From Bacteroidetes bacterium CG2_30_33_31 (lineage in GTDB: Bacteria; Bacteroidota; Bacteroidia; Bacteroidales; UBA1556), in assembly GCA_001872625.1 (NCBI GenBank), contig MNXP01000062.1, forward strand, positions 1 through 37,483: a stretch of DNA of 37,483 nucleotides, given 5' to 3'. The stretch's first letter is position 1; every line of letters begins with the position of its first letter. Below the pieces are notes generated by a model. It was not told the DNA's origin. It saw only the letters and a list, made by a program, of their open reading frames with translations, and searched no databases. The position numbers and the translations under genes were made by a program. Positions 25,183 to 34,138 of this stretch are shown piece after piece.

Positions 25183-25950
25183 TTAATCAAATTTTTTAGC
25201 TTCTTCCCAAAATACATCCATTTCTGCAAGGTTCATATCTTTTAAATGCTTGCCAATCTTGTCAGCTTCATTTTCAAGATATTTAAATCTTTTGATGAAT
25301 TTCAGATTTGTTTTTTCTAAAGCGTCGTCAGCATTTACGCCAATAAATCTACCATAATTGACAAGTGCAAAAATTAGGTCTCCGAATTCTTCTTCAGTTT
25401 TTTTGAGGTTGCCTTTATTTATTTCGGACTTCATTTCCTCAATTTCTTCTTCCACCTTTTCCCACACTTGTTCGGGTCTCTCCCAATCGAAACCTACGCC
25501 TCTTACTTTCTCTTGAATGCGGAAAGCTTTCACCAAGGGAGGAATAGATTTAGGGACACCCTCGAGAACCGATTTTTTCCCTTCTTTAAGTTTTAGATTC
25601 TCCCAATTTTCTTTCACTTCTTTGGCGTTCAAAACTTTTACATCTCCATAAATATGTGGATGTCGGTAAATCAATTTCTCACAAATTTTATTCAGCACGT
25701 CGGTAATATTGAAAGCGCCTTTTTCAGAACCTATTTTAGCATAAAAGACCAAATGAAGCATAATATCTCCAACTTCCTCCTTAATTTCTTCTAAATCATT
25801 GTTTAAAATAGCTTCCGAAAGTTCGTAAGTTTCTTCAATAGTCAAATGACGAAGGGATTCTAAAGTTTGTTCTTTATCCCAAGGACAGCCAGCTCTTAGC
25901 TCGTCCATTATATCCAACAGTCGCTTAAAAGCTTCTAATCTTTTGTCCAT
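25183..25950 (-). CDS. mazG: Nucleoside triphosphate pyrophosphohydrolase MazG
   Basis: A 255-residue cytoplasmic enzyme with two MazG domains in tandem, close to the 263 residues of E. coli MazG. The first starts LLDIMDELRAGCPWDKEQTL with the metal-binding EEIKEEVGDIMLHLVFYA; the second carries RIQEKVRGVGFDWERPEQVW and KKTEEEFGDLIFALVNYGRF. It splits NTPs to NMP and pyrophosphate, clearing non-canonical nucleotides and lowering stress nucleotides. It starts 3 bases after the proS stop, so the two are co-transcribed; both touch nucleotide and amino-acid supply, but the pairing is probably just local. No mazEF is present. Confidence 0.93.
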   Translation of the reverse strand: MDKRLEAFKRLLDIMDELRAGCPWDKEQTLESLRHLTIEETYELSEAILNNDLEEIKEEVGDIMLHLVFYAKIGSEKGAFNITDVLNKICEKLIYRHPHIYGDVKVLNAKEVKENWENLKLKEGKKSVLEGVPKSIPPLVKAFRIQEKVRGVGFDWERPEQVWEKVEEEIEEMKSEINKGNLKKTEEEFGDLIFALVNYGRFIGVNADDALEKTNLKFIKRFKYLENEADKIGKHLKDMNLAEMDVFWEEAKKFD

Positions 25951-25953
25951 TTC

Positions 25954-27435
25954 TTAATAAGCTTTAGCAAAAAGAACTCTTCCCTTTGAGGGTTTTCCCG
26001 TAAAAATACATTTACCAGCTTCCTCATTTTCGCCATAGTCTAAAGGCAGAAGTCGCAGAGTAGCCTTAGTTTCTTCTTTAATTTTCAATTCTGTTTCAGA
26101 AGTTCCATCCCAATGAGCTGAAACAAAACCCCCTTTGTTTTCGATGATATCTTTAAATTCGTCCCAGCTATTAGCTTCATAGGTATTTTCATCTCTAAAT
26201 TTCAAAGCTTTATTGAATAGGTTAGATTGAATGGTATTCAATAAATCAATAACAATATTTTCAATTCCGTCGATAGAAATAATTTCTTTGGTAAGTGTAT
26301 CTCTACGAGCAATTTCTACAGTGTTATTTTCTAAATCTCTTGGTCCTAATGCCAATCTTATAGGCACTCCTTTGAACTCATGTTCAGCAAATTTAAATCC
26401 AGGTTTCTGAGTATCTCTATCATCAAGTTTAACTCTTATTCCATGTTTTACCAGTAAATCTTTCAGCTTTTTAGCACTTTGAACCACAGAAAGCATTTGT
26501 TCATCATCTCTATAGATAGGAATTATTACCACTTGAAAAGGAGCAAGTTTAGGAGGGAGCACAAGTCCGCTATCGTCAGAATGGGCCATAATTAAAGCGC
26601 CAATTAATCGAGTGGAAACTCCCCAAGAAGTAGCCCAAACATATTCCAATTTATTCTCTTTACTTAAAAATTTTACATCGAAAGCTTTAGCAAAATTCTG
26701 TCCCAAAAAATGAGAAGTACCCGCTTGAAGAGCTTTTCCATCTTGCATCAAGGCCTCTATACAATAAGTATTTTCTGCGCCAGCAAATCTTTCGTTTTCA
26801 CTTTTCACTCCCCTACGAACAGGCAAAGCCATAAAATTTTCGACAAACTCAGCATAAACGTCAAGCATTTTTCGCGCTTCTTGTTCCGCTTCAATTTTTG
26901 TTGCGTGAGCAGTGTGCCCTTCTTGCCAAAGAAATTCGGCAGTTCTAAGAAATAATCTCGTGCGCATTTCCCAGCGAACAACATTTGCCCATTGGTTAAT
27001 TAAAAGCGGCAAGTCGCGATATGATTGAACCCATTTGCGATATGTATCCCAAATTATTGTCTCTGATGTAGGTCTTACAATCAGCTCTTCCTCAAGTTTG
27101 GCGTCAGGATCCACTATAATTCCACCGCCATTTTCATCATTTTTTAATCGATAATGAGTTACTACAGCGCATTCTTTGGCAAAGCCCTTTACATGATTGG
27201 CTTCTTTGCTGAAGAATGATTTAGGAATAAATAGAGGGAAGTATGCATTAACATGACCAGTATCCTTAAACATCTTATCCAAAGCAGCTTGCATCATCTC
27301 CCAAATGGCATAACCATAAGGTTTTATAACCATGCATCCCCTAACAGCAGAGGTTTCTGCCATATCCGCTTTTATCACAATGTCGTTGTACCACTGTGAA
27401 TAATCTTCATCTCTTGTTACAAAGTTTTTTGCCAT
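25954..27435 (-). CDS. proS: Proline--tRNA ligase (archaeal/eukaryotic-like, type 3)
   Basis: A 493-residue class II aminoacyl-tRNA synthetase that charges tRNA-Pro. Motif 2 is seen in the segment [35 protein letters not shown] and [12 protein letters not shown], and motif 3 around [20 protein letters not shown]. The anticodon-binding domain follows from about 285 ([12 protein letters not shown]), then a C-terminal zinc-type domain region ending [10 protein letters not shown]. There is no inserted YbaK-like editing domain, which defines the shorter ProS type found in Bacteroidota. The start at 27435 directly precedes the conserved [16 protein letters not shown] segment. Confidence 0.95.
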   Translation of the reverse strand: MAKNFVTRDEDYSQWYNDIVIKADMAETSAVRGCMVIKPYGYAIWEMMQAALDKMFKDTGHVNAYFPLFIPKSFFSKEANHVKGFAKECAVVTHYRLKNDENGGGIIVDPDAKLEEELIVRPTSETIIWDTYRKWVQSYRDLPLLINQWANVVRWEMRTRLFLRTAEFLWQEGHTAHATKIEAEQEARKMLDVYAEFVENFMALPVRRGVKSENERFAGAENTYCIEALMQDGKALQAGTSHFLGQNFAKAFDVKFLSKENKLEYVWATSWGVSTRLIGALIMAHSDDSGLVLPPKLAPFQVVIIPIYRDDEQMLSVVQSAKKLKDLLVKHGIRVKLDDRDTQKPGFKFAEHEFKGVPIRLALGPRDLENNTVEIARRDTLTKEIISIDGIENIVIDLLNTIQSNLFNKALKFRDENTYEANSWDEFKDIIENKGGFVSAHWDGTSETELKIKEETKATLRLLPLDYGENEEAGKCIFTGKPSKGRVLFAKAY

Positions 27436-27451
27436 AAGTTTTTGGTATAGT

Positions 27452-27469
27452 GTTTGCTAAAATGCAAAC
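27452..27469. repeat. Inverted repeat in the proS leader
   Basis: GTTTGC (27452-27457) and GCAAAC (27464-27469) form a perfect 6-bp inverted pair with a 6-base spacer. It lies in the untranslated leader of proS, between its -7 box and start codon, so it could form a small hairpin or bind a protein. It is too small to call a riboswitch. Confidence 0.35.
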
Positions 27470-27483
27470 GTTCTTAATTTATG

Positions 27484-27491
27484 CAAAAGTA
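27484..27491 (-). promoter_or_regulatory. Probable -7 box of proS-mazG
   Basis: TACTTTTG on the minus strand (27491 to 27484) matches TAnnTTTG, 48 bases before the proS ATG at 27435. A -33 TTG is not evident. It is one of several boxes of this exact sequence in the window (also at 17287 and 19708). Confidence 0.4.
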
Positions 27492-27534
27492 TAAATATTT
27501 TGAAATATTGAATTATTAAATAAACCCATAAAAT

Positions 27535-27542
27535 AGGGAGGA
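27535..27542 (+). promoter_or_regulatory. Strong Shine-Dalgarno of the Tyr/Asn-rich lipoprotein
   Basis: AGGGAGGA ends 6 bases before the ATG at 27549. This is a near-complete anti-16S match, unusual among the genes here, and fixes the start codon. It suggests high expression. Confidence 0.65.
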
Positions 27543-27548
27543 ATCGAT

Positions 27549-29270
27549 ATGAAAACAATAACAAAATTTTTCGGGATAATGTTGATAATCAGCATTATAG
27601 CTTCATGTAGCGCTACTTACAATACAGCAGCTTACCAAGATGATGTTTATTACAATCCTTATAAGTCTGACAGGGTGGTTGAAAATCAAAATCGCCCAGA
27701 GAAACATGAGAATAATTTTTCACAAAATGAGGAGACAAGTTCGAGTGATGATGCTTATTATCAAGATAATGACGGCAATGAAAGAAAAGGGAAAGACCAT
27801 TCTTCTACAGTTTATGTAGATGATAATGGTGATCAATATTCTTACGGTGACGATGATGATGATTATTACGACTATTCCTACTCATCACGCATACGTAGAT
27901 TTCATAATAATTCTTATTATCAAGGAGGATATTACGATAATTATTATGTAGATCCTTATTATTATGACGGTAATTATTTTGGTTCAAACATTTATATTTC
28001 AAGCGTTTACTCCCCTTATTCATATTATAGATATCCAAGCTGGGGTTGGTCCTTTGGATGGTCTTGCGGTTACAATTATTATAGCCCTTTTTATCATTCT
28101 ACAATTTATATAGGCAATCCTTATTGGGGCTTTGGCTATGGTTATGGTGGATATGGAAATGGTTATTGGTCTGGCTATAATAATGGTTATTATGATGGTT
28201 ATAATAATGGTTATTGGGATAATTCATATTATAGTAGCAACTACTACAATAATGGCTACAACAAAAATTACTACGGCAAAAATTATGGGAGTGGTTCATC
28301 TTATGGTCATCGCGGAAGTGGCGGAAGCAGCAATGGCGGTGTAGGCGACCGTAATGTTGTCGACAATTCTCGCCCTGGTATTGGCGCCAAAACAAGCGGA
28401 AATGTTGGCTCAAGAACTAACGCATCCAACGCAACTTCAACTAACCAAGTTGTAAATGCAGGAAATAGAACCGTGGAATCGAAAGATGCCTCTGTAAATA
28501 TTTCAAAAAATGCTACTCGCCCAGGTGAACCTTCAAACGTTGGAAACACTGACTCAAGAGGTAAAACCATCAACAGTGGAGAAATAATAACAAAAACCAA
28601 TAATTCTGAGAGTGGTAATTCTGGTAATTCAAACACAAATGTTACAAGAACTAATGAAATCCCTTCAGTCAAAACTGTAAAACCTGGTCAAGGAGCTGAT
28701 AGAGTTTCTACCGAAGGTAACTCAGTGCCTGATGGCTCTAACAGAACTACTGTAAAACAGGAATATACTCTCGTAAAAACAGAGACATCTACAAGGACAA
28801 ATAATATCCCAAGCAAGAGATATACTAAACCAGAAGTAGGAGTTGAAAGGCCAAGCAATGGTAATGCTTATGCCCCAAAAAACCAAGGCGGAGCCCAAAG
28901 AACTTATGAAATTCCCGAATCAAGAAATTCGGGTAATACAAAAACTTATACTCCAAGAAGTTCCACTGAAAGCGGAAATAATAATAGGCCAAGCAATAAC
29001 AACAGAAATAATAATGTACAACCCGCTACCAGAGTTTATACACCATCAAGAACACCAGAGAATTCAGGTTCATCGAATCGTGGAAACTATACTCCTTCAA
29101 GTCCAAGCAGAAACAATACTCCAGCACCATCTTCTAACACAAGAAGTTATACTCCAGCAAGAACTAGCTCTCCATCAGTTAGCAGACCTTCAAGCTCTGG
29201 CAATTCTGGCGGCAGAAGTTCCTCTCCAGCTTCTTCTTCATCAAGCAATAGCAAACCTGGGAAAAGATAA
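27549..29270 (+). CDS. Tyr/Asn/Gly-rich low-complexity lipoprotein
   Basis: A 573-residue outer-layer protein with a lipobox (IIASC, Cys20). It falls into blocks. Residues 30-110 are acidic (many D/E, including a run DDDDD). Residues 105-247 are extremely rich in Tyr, Asn and Gly, with a YNNGY-type motif repeated (NNGYYDGYNNGYW). Residues 250-573 are Asn/Ser/Thr/Pro/Arg-rich and probably disordered, with degenerate repeats: RTNEIPSVK (367), RTNNIPSKR (416), RTYEIPESR (451), then YTPRSS, YTPSRT, YTPSSP and YTPART. It turns from acidic to basic along its length. No domain is recognised; the composition suggests an extended or self-associating surface protein. Neighbours are proS (divergent) and a FadL-like barrel 53 bases downstream. 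Confidence 0.7.
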   Translation: MKTITKFFGIMLIISIIASCSATYNTAAYQDDVYYNPYKSDRVVENQNRPEKHENNFSQNEETSSSDDAYYQDNDGNERKGKDHSSTVYVDDNGDQYSYGDDDDDYYDYSYSSRIRRFHNNSYYQGGYYDNYYVDPYYYDGNYFGSNIYISSVYSPYSYYRYPSWGWSFGWSCGYNYYSPFYHSTIYIGNPYWGFGYGYGGYGNGYWSGYNNGYYDGYNNGYWDNSYYSSNYYNNGYNKNYYGKNYGSGSSYGHRGSGGSSNGGVGDRNVVDNSRPGIGAKTSGNVGSRTNASNATSTNQVVNAGNRTVESKDASVNISKNATRPGEPSNVGNTDSRGKTINSGEIITKTNNSESGNSGNSNTNVTRTNEIPSVKTVKPGQGADRVSTEGNSVPDGSNRTTVKQEYTLVKTETSTRTNNIPSKRYTKPEVGVERPSNGNAYAPKNQGGAQRTYEIPESRNSGNTKTYTPRSSTESGNNNRPSNNNRNNNVQPATRVYTPSRTPENSGSSNRGNYTPSSPSRNNTPAPSSNTRSYTPARTSSPSVSRPSSSGNSGGRSSSPASSSSSNSKPGKR

Positions 29271-29297
29271 TTGAATAGCTGCGAAACAATATTTTTG
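29271..29297 (+). promoter_or_regulatory. Possible promoter of the FadL-like gene
   Basis: TTG at 29271-29273 and TATTTTTG at 29290-29297 (fits TAnnTTTG) lie between the lipoprotein stop and the ATG at 29324. The spacing of 16 is a little short, and the two genes may also share a transcript. Confidence 0.3.
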
Positions 29298-29323
29298 GAA
29301 TCATAATTATAAAATTTTTAAAA

Positions 29324-30769
29324 ATGAAAAAACTAAATATCATACTCGTTTTACTCTTGGCAGCGATTACAACTATCGGGCAAAATAGCGTGGATGTTCT
29401 TAGATATTCTCAATTCTATAATGGAGGCACAGCTCGCTATATGAGTATGGGAGGAGCTTTTGCAGCTCTTGGTGCCGACTTCTCCACACTTTCTTCAAAT
29501 CCTGCTGGCATTGCAATTTATAAGAAAAGCGAATTTACCTTTACTCCAGCAATTTACTTTTCAAAATCAGCCTCCAATACAAATAATTTTGAAGGAAGAG
29601 GAAATAAAGACAACCTTAATATCAACAATTTTGGATTGGTTATGGTTCAAAATATGAATGAAGATAACGATGGTTGGAAAAGTTTCCAATTTGGCGTAGG
29701 ACTTAATAGAAGAAATAATTTTAATCGTGAGGTAAACATTGTTAATCATAATCATTTCTCATCATTAATATCTGATTATCAAGATCAGAGCTATGGTTTA
29801 TATCCAAGTGATTTAGATGCTTTTTCGACAGATTTAGCTTGGAAGACCTTCCTCTTTAATGACACTATAAGAGTAAATAGTGGAGCTTTGGCCTACACTT
29901 CTGCCTTAAATAAAGGAGGAGCAAAACAAACCGAAAGAATACTTCAATGGGGTTCGGTGAATGAAATGGTATTTGCTTTGGGGGGTTCGTATAATGATCA
30001 GTTTTATATTGGTGGCTCAATAGGATTTCCTCGCTCACGCTACTTTGAACAATTGCAACATACTGAAATAGACGATGCCGATACCATAGTAGGATTCAAA
30101 TCTTTTACTATGAACCGTTATTTAGAAACTAAAGGAAGTGGAGTGAATTTTAAATTCGGTATGATTTTCAGACCTACAGACATTCTTAGATTCGGATTAG
30201 CTTTTGAATCTCCAACTTGGTACAGCATGAGTGATTACTATTATAACGACATGAAACAAATTTATGAAAATGGGCAATCGGCAACAGCAAAATCACCAAA
30301 CGGCAATTTCGATTATGGTCTTACAACACCTATGAAATTAAATGGAAGCATTGCTGTAATAATTGATAAAATGATGATTGTAAGCACGGAGGCCGAATAT
30401 ATTAATTACGCATCTGGATATCTTAATAGCAGAGTTTATAATTTTAGTAACGAGAATATGGATGTTGAAAATAAATACCAATCTGCATTTAATGTCAAAG
30501 GTGGATTTGAAATAAGAATGAGCCCATTTGCTTTCCGATTAGGAACAGCTTATTATGGAAATCCATATCAAAGTGGTGTGAACCAAAGCCATAAATTGCA
30601 ACTCTCTGGAGGTATTGGCTACCGCGATGGCAATTTCTTTATTGACATGGCCTACGTTTATTCCAAAAGTAGTGAGAATTATTATATGTACGACCCAATT
30701 TTTGTTGATGCATCTTTAATTAATTATAATGACCATCAGATTTTGATGACTTTTGGAATGAAACTTTAA
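29324..30769 (+). CDS. OMPP1/FadL/TodX-like outer-membrane transport protein
   Basis: A 481-residue barrel protein with a signal peptide (LNIILVLLLAAITTIGQN). It begins with the hallmark of the family: an RYSQFYNGGTARYMSMGGAF segment, GADFSTLSSNPAGIAIYK (the NPAG plug turn) and EFTFTPAIYFSKS. Later barrel strands include VNFKFGMIFRPTDILRFGLA and FAFRLGTAYYGNPYQS, ending in ILMTFGMKL, a typical C-terminal strand. E. coli FadL moves long-chain fatty acids; the Bacteroidota members take hydrophobic compounds of unknown kind. The gene follows the Tyr-rich lipoprotein on the same strand. Confidence 0.85.
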   Translation: MKKLNIILVLLLAAITTIGQNSVDVLRYSQFYNGGTARYMSMGGAFAALGADFSTLSSNPAGIAIYKKSEFTFTPAIYFSKSASNTNNFEGRGNKDNLNINNFGLVMVQNMNEDNDGWKSFQFGVGLNRRNNFNREVNIVNHNHFSSLISDYQDQSYGLYPSDLDAFSTDLAWKTFLFNDTIRVNSGALAYTSALNKGGAKQTERILQWGSVNEMVFALGGSYNDQFYIGGSIGFPRSRYFEQLQHTEIDDADTIVGFKSFTMNRYLETKGSGVNFKFGMIFRPTDILRFGLAFESPTWYSMSDYYYNDMKQIYENGQSATAKSPNGNFDYGLTTPMKLNGSIAVIIDKMMIVSTEAEYINYASGYLNSRVYNFSNENMDVENKYQSAFNVKGGFEIRMSPFAFRLGTAYYGNPYQSGVNQSHKLQLSGGIGYRDGNFFIDMAYVYSKSSENYYMYDPIFVDASLINYNDHQILMTFGMKL

Positions 30770-30903
30770 GTCTTGATACACATTTTTTATTCATAATACT
30801 TTATTTACTGAAAAAATTGTAGCCAAATAAGCTTTGTCTTATACATTAATTCATTTTTAAGATTGTCTAAATACAATCATATCCAAAAATAAATTAATTA
30901 GGC

Positions 30904-30935
30904 TTGTGAAATTTATTGCATAAAATGTATATTTG
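30904..30935 (+). promoter_or_regulatory. Probable promoter of the repeat protein gene
   Basis: TTG at 30904-30906 is followed by 21 bases and then TATATTTG at 30928-30935, fitting the Bacteroidota TTG / TAnnTTTG pattern. The box is 30 bases before the ATG at 30966. Confidence 0.5.
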
Positions 30936-30965
30936 CAATCTAAATAATTCGCTAAATTCTGTAAT

Positions 30966-32774
30966 ATGAAGCCATTAAAAATTTTTATATCATTTTTATT
31001 AATATCTTTTGCAGCTCAATCTCAAAACCTTAAAAGTGCTTTTAAATATATTAGCAGCAACAATTTCGATAGAGCCAAAGTTGTATTTGAGGAGGCTAAA
31101 AACAACCCAAGTCTTTCATCCATTGCAAACTATGGTATAGCCATAATCTATTCAAACGATGGATATCGCTCGAAAGATTACTACAGAGCTTTCGAGGCTA
31201 TTAACATATCCATAAGCGATTTTGGCAGAGTAGATGCTTCTCAAATGGGAAAACTTAGCGATTTTTTAACTGGCATAGAAGATATAAAAAGAAAACGAAA
31301 TGAAATTGATGATAAATTGGTTTCTGAAGTAAAAGCAGCAAATACAATTGAGGCGAGCGAGAAATTTCTTGCCCAAGCAAAATTGTCATCATCTTATAAA
31401 GAGGTCAGTTCGATTTATTCTTTGCAAAGATATAAACAAGCCTCCGACTACAATACCATCAACGCGTTTCAGGATTTTATAAAAGAATTTCCTGAAGCAA
31501 GAGAGGTTAAAAGTGCACAAGAAAATATTTATATTCTAGCCTACAAAGAAGCTGTAAATGCTGATAATTTGGAGAGATATTCGTATTTTGTAAAAATTTA
31601 TCCAGAAGCCCCACAGGTGATAGAAATTCAGGATAAAATGATAGACAAGGAATATGAAATGGTACTTTTGACTGGCACCGATGATGCTTTTGATAATTTT
31701 ATTGACAAATATCCCGACACAAAACAAAGCGACGACCTAAAAAATAAACAGCTGCAAATGAATTATTTACAAGCAAAACAGCTTAACACTTTGTCGGTTT
31801 ATAACAATTTTATTCGCAAATTTCCTATCTCACCATATACAGCAGAATTTACCGAAATTAGAGATTCATTGGCATTTTTGGAAGCAAAAAAAATCAATAC
31901 TGTTGAGTCTTATAAAGATTTTGTAAATAATTATCCCAATGCCAAGCAAACTGCAACAGTATTGAAATTTCAAAAAGATTTGAGTTATTCCAAAGCAGAA
32001 CTTGCCTACATAAAAGAAAAAGAAAAATACGCCTCTAAAAACATAAAAATTGTTGAATATTTGAAACTTGACAAAAAAGACTCTACCATAAAACAACTTT
32101 TTAAAACCATAGAATTTGATGAATTTGGCAATGTAATTAGGGAAATTGAAACCTCTGCCACAGGAGCCAAAATTACAACCATAAGAAATTTCTCGAAAAA
32201 TGGACGTCAGCTTCTTGAAGAAATGAGCACACAAAATAATGATCTTATTTATAAAGTAAAATACTCGTATAACAACAAAGGACTTCTTGATTCTGCACAA
32301 AAAACCTATGCAGATAATTGCAAAGACGATTTGCCTGTTGGAACTTACACCATAAAATATAGATATGACAATTCAAGAAATTTGGCGGAAAAAAGTTTAG
32401 CGACTTATGATAATATTTCAAGCAGCAAACATTCATATACCTACAACAATCAAAATCTTGTAGCTCAGGAGTTTATCGAGACTAACTTGTCTGGAAAAAT
32501 TTCTAAAATAAAGGTAAATTATCAGTATGATTTTTATGAAAACCTGATACAGAAAACTGTCTTTAGCGATGAGAATGCGATAAGTTCCGTTGAGACATAC
32601 TTCTACGATAAGGCTGGAAATATGACAAAATTTTCGATGTACGATGCTTTTGGAAAAATTAAAAAAGCCTATAAATTTAACGAAAATGGATTGCCAATTT
32701 CCACCGTAGTAGAATTTCCTAACGATACTTCACAGAATTATAAAATGGTTTATAATTATATTCTTAGAAAATAG
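30966..32774 (+). CDS. Exported protein: helical FxxFIxxFP repeats plus YD-like C-terminal repeats
   Basis: A 602-residue exported protein with a signal peptide (residues 1-19). The first half is helical, TPR-like, with at least five repeats of about 35-45 residues centred on AFQDFIKEFPEAREV, RYSYFVKIYPEAPQV, AFDNFIDKYPDTKQS, VYNNFIRKFPISPYT and SYKDFVNNYPNAKQT. After a charged linker (near 350) the second half is built of short beta repeats of the YD/RHS kind: FDEFGNVIREIE, YSYNNKGLLDSAQ, YRYDNSRNLAEKS, YQYDFYENLIQKT, YFYDKAGNMTKFS and YKFNENGLPISTV. It lacks an Rhs core or toxin tip, so it is not a classical Rhs. Periplasmic or surface scaffolding is likely. I do not recognise the family. 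Confidence 0.7.
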   Translation: MKPLKIFISFLLISFAAQSQNLKSAFKYISSNNFDRAKVVFEEAKNNPSLSSIANYGIAIIYSNDGYRSKDYYRAFEAINISISDFGRVDASQMGKLSDFLTGIEDIKRKRNEIDDKLVSEVKAANTIEASEKFLAQAKLSSSYKEVSSIYSLQRYKQASDYNTINAFQDFIKEFPEAREVKSAQENIYILAYKEAVNADNLERYSYFVKIYPEAPQVIEIQDKMIDKEYEMVLLTGTDDAFDNFIDKYPDTKQSDDLKNKQLQMNYLQAKQLNTLSVYNNFIRKFPISPYTAEFTEIRDSLAFLEAKKINTVESYKDFVNNYPNAKQTATVLKFQKDLSYSKAELAYIKEKEKYASKNIKIVEYLKLDKKDSTIKQLFKTIEFDEFGNVIREIETSATGAKITTIRNFSKNGRQLLEEMSTQNNDLIYKVKYSYNNKGLLDSAQKTYADNCKDDLPVGTYTIKYRYDNSRNLAEKSLATYDNISSSKHSYTYNNQNLVAQEFIETNLSGKISKIKVNYQYDFYENLIQKTVFSDENAISSVETYFYDKAGNMTKFSMYDAFGKIKKAYKFNENGLPISTVVEFPNDTSQNYKMVYNYILRK

Positions 32775-32954
32775 TATATTAAAATAACTCTGGGTATAAA
32801 AACGTGTTACTAATATTGATTATATATTTTGAATTTACTTTAAGATTATCCAAAAAATTATAACATTGGTGCATGATTTAACTATTCTTCCCCAATTAAA
32901 ATTTTAAGGATAAGAACTCTTAAACAACCAATAAACATTAAATGAGCTTAATTG

Positions 32955-34136
32955 ATGAATAAGAAAAATGAAAATATGAATTTGGTTAGCCTCTACAATG
33001 AGTTAAGAGCTTATACAACTAAAATTTGCGCGCCATTAAAAACAGAAGACTTTATTCCTCAACCTGCAATTTTTGCCAGTCCAATAAAATGGCACCTTGC
33101 TCATACAACTTGGTTTTTTGAGACTTTTATATTGATGAAATTTCTGCCGAACTATAAAATATTTAACTCAAAATTCTCATTCCTATTCAACTCCTATTAT
33201 AATAACGCGGGCGAAAGATTGAAAAGAGTAAATCGTGGACTTTTAACACGACCATTGGTTTCAGAAGTTTTTGAATACAGAATGTATGTAGATATTGCTA
33301 TTAATCAGTTGCTTAATGATGCTTCTCTTATGAATAAAAATATAAGTGATTTAATAATTTTAGGAATTAATCATGAGCAACAGCATCAAGAATTGATGTG
33401 GACTGATCTTAAATATCTTTTTAGCTGTAGTCCACTTTTACCAGTTTACGAAGCGGATTTACCTTTCACAAAATCTATTTACCAAACAAAACAAGAATTT
33501 ATAAAGATTGAAACTGATACTTATAATATTGGAAATATTGGCAATGATTTTTGCTACGACAACGAAAAGGCTTTTCACAAAGTTTATTTGAATGAATTTG
33601 AAATTTCAAATATGCTAGTAACTAAATCCGAGTTTGCTGAATTTGTAAATGATGGGGGATATAATAATTTCAATCTTTGGCATGATGATGCTTGGCATTG
33701 GTTAAATAATGAAAAGATAAAATCACCAATCTACTGGCACGAAATCGACAATAAATGGTATGAATATACTTTGAAAGGGCTTTTACCAATTGCACAAAAT
33801 GAGGCAATGAATCATATAAGTTATTATGAGGCTTTTGCCTATGCCGAATGGAAAGGAATGCGACTGCCAACAGAGTTTGAATGGGAGGTGGCTTCCGATA
33901 AATTTGAATGGGGGGATGTCTGGGAATGGACTTCATCAGCGTATTTGCCTTATCCAAATTTTATTAAAGCCGAAGGTGCTATTGGCGAATATAATGGAAA
34001 ATTTATGGTAAATCAGCATGTGTGTAGAGGCGCATCAGTGGCAACTTCAAGAAATCATAGTAGGAATACCTACAGAAATTTCTTCTCTCCCGAAATGCGC
34101 TGGCAATTTACTGGTTTACGAATCATTAAAAAATAG
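32955..34136 (+). CDS. egtB: Ergothioneine biosynthesis sulfoxide synthase EgtB-like
   Basis: A 393-residue iron enzyme. Residues 1-165 form a DinB-like domain with the iron-binding histidines in WHLAHTTWFFE (His47/His50) and HEQQHQE (His140, His144). From about 180 an FGE-sulfatase domain follows (VYLNEFEISNMLVTKSEFAE, YYEAFAYAEWKGMRLPTEFE, GDVWEWTSSAY, CRGASVATS, RWQFTGLRI). EgtB joins trimethylhistidine (hercynine) to a cysteine sulfur with oxygen. Use of free cysteine versus gamma-glutamylcysteine cannot be read from the sequence. I start at the ATG 32955, one codon after a TTG. egtD follows with only two bases between, so the product of one is the substrate of the other. OvoA is less likely because it carries a C-terminal methyltransferase. 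Confidence 0.9.
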   Translation: MNKKNENMNLVSLYNELRAYTTKICAPLKTEDFIPQPAIFASPIKWHLAHTTWFFETFILMKFLPNYKIFNSKFSFLFNSYYNNAGERLKRVNRGLLTRPLVSEVFEYRMYVDIAINQLLNDASLMNKNISDLIILGINHEQQHQELMWTDLKYLFSCSPLLPVYEADLPFTKSIYQTKQEFIKIETDTYNIGNIGNDFCYDNEKAFHKVYLNEFEISNMLVTKSEFAEFVNDGGYNNFNLWHDDAWHWLNNEKIKSPIYWHEIDNKWYEYTLKGLLPIAQNEAMNHISYYEAFAYAEWKGMRLPTEFEWEVASDKFEWGDVWEWTSSAYLPYPNFIKAEGAIGEYNGKFMVNQHVCRGASVATSRNHSRNTYRNFFSPEMRWQFTGLRIIKK

Positions 34137-34138
34137 AT

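Noticed and set aside
27452-27469. T-box or riboswitch in the proS leader
   Set aside because: The leader is under 50 bases with only a 6-bp inverted pair; no T-box or aptamer features are visible.
28137-28260. Short DNA repeats (GGTTATTATGATGG-like) as a CRISPR array
   Set aside because: They are in-frame codon repeats of a coding sequence, with no constant repeat or spacer lengths.
28099-28413. Long frames opposite or out of phase within the Tyr-rich lipoprotein
   Set aside because: They arise from the repetitive TAT/AAT-rich codons and have His/Asn or Met/Ile-rich nonsense composition with no start signal.
30966-32774. Rhs/polymorphic toxin
   Set aside because: Only a few YD-like repeats are present, with no Rhs core shell, DPxGxx boundary or variable toxin tip.
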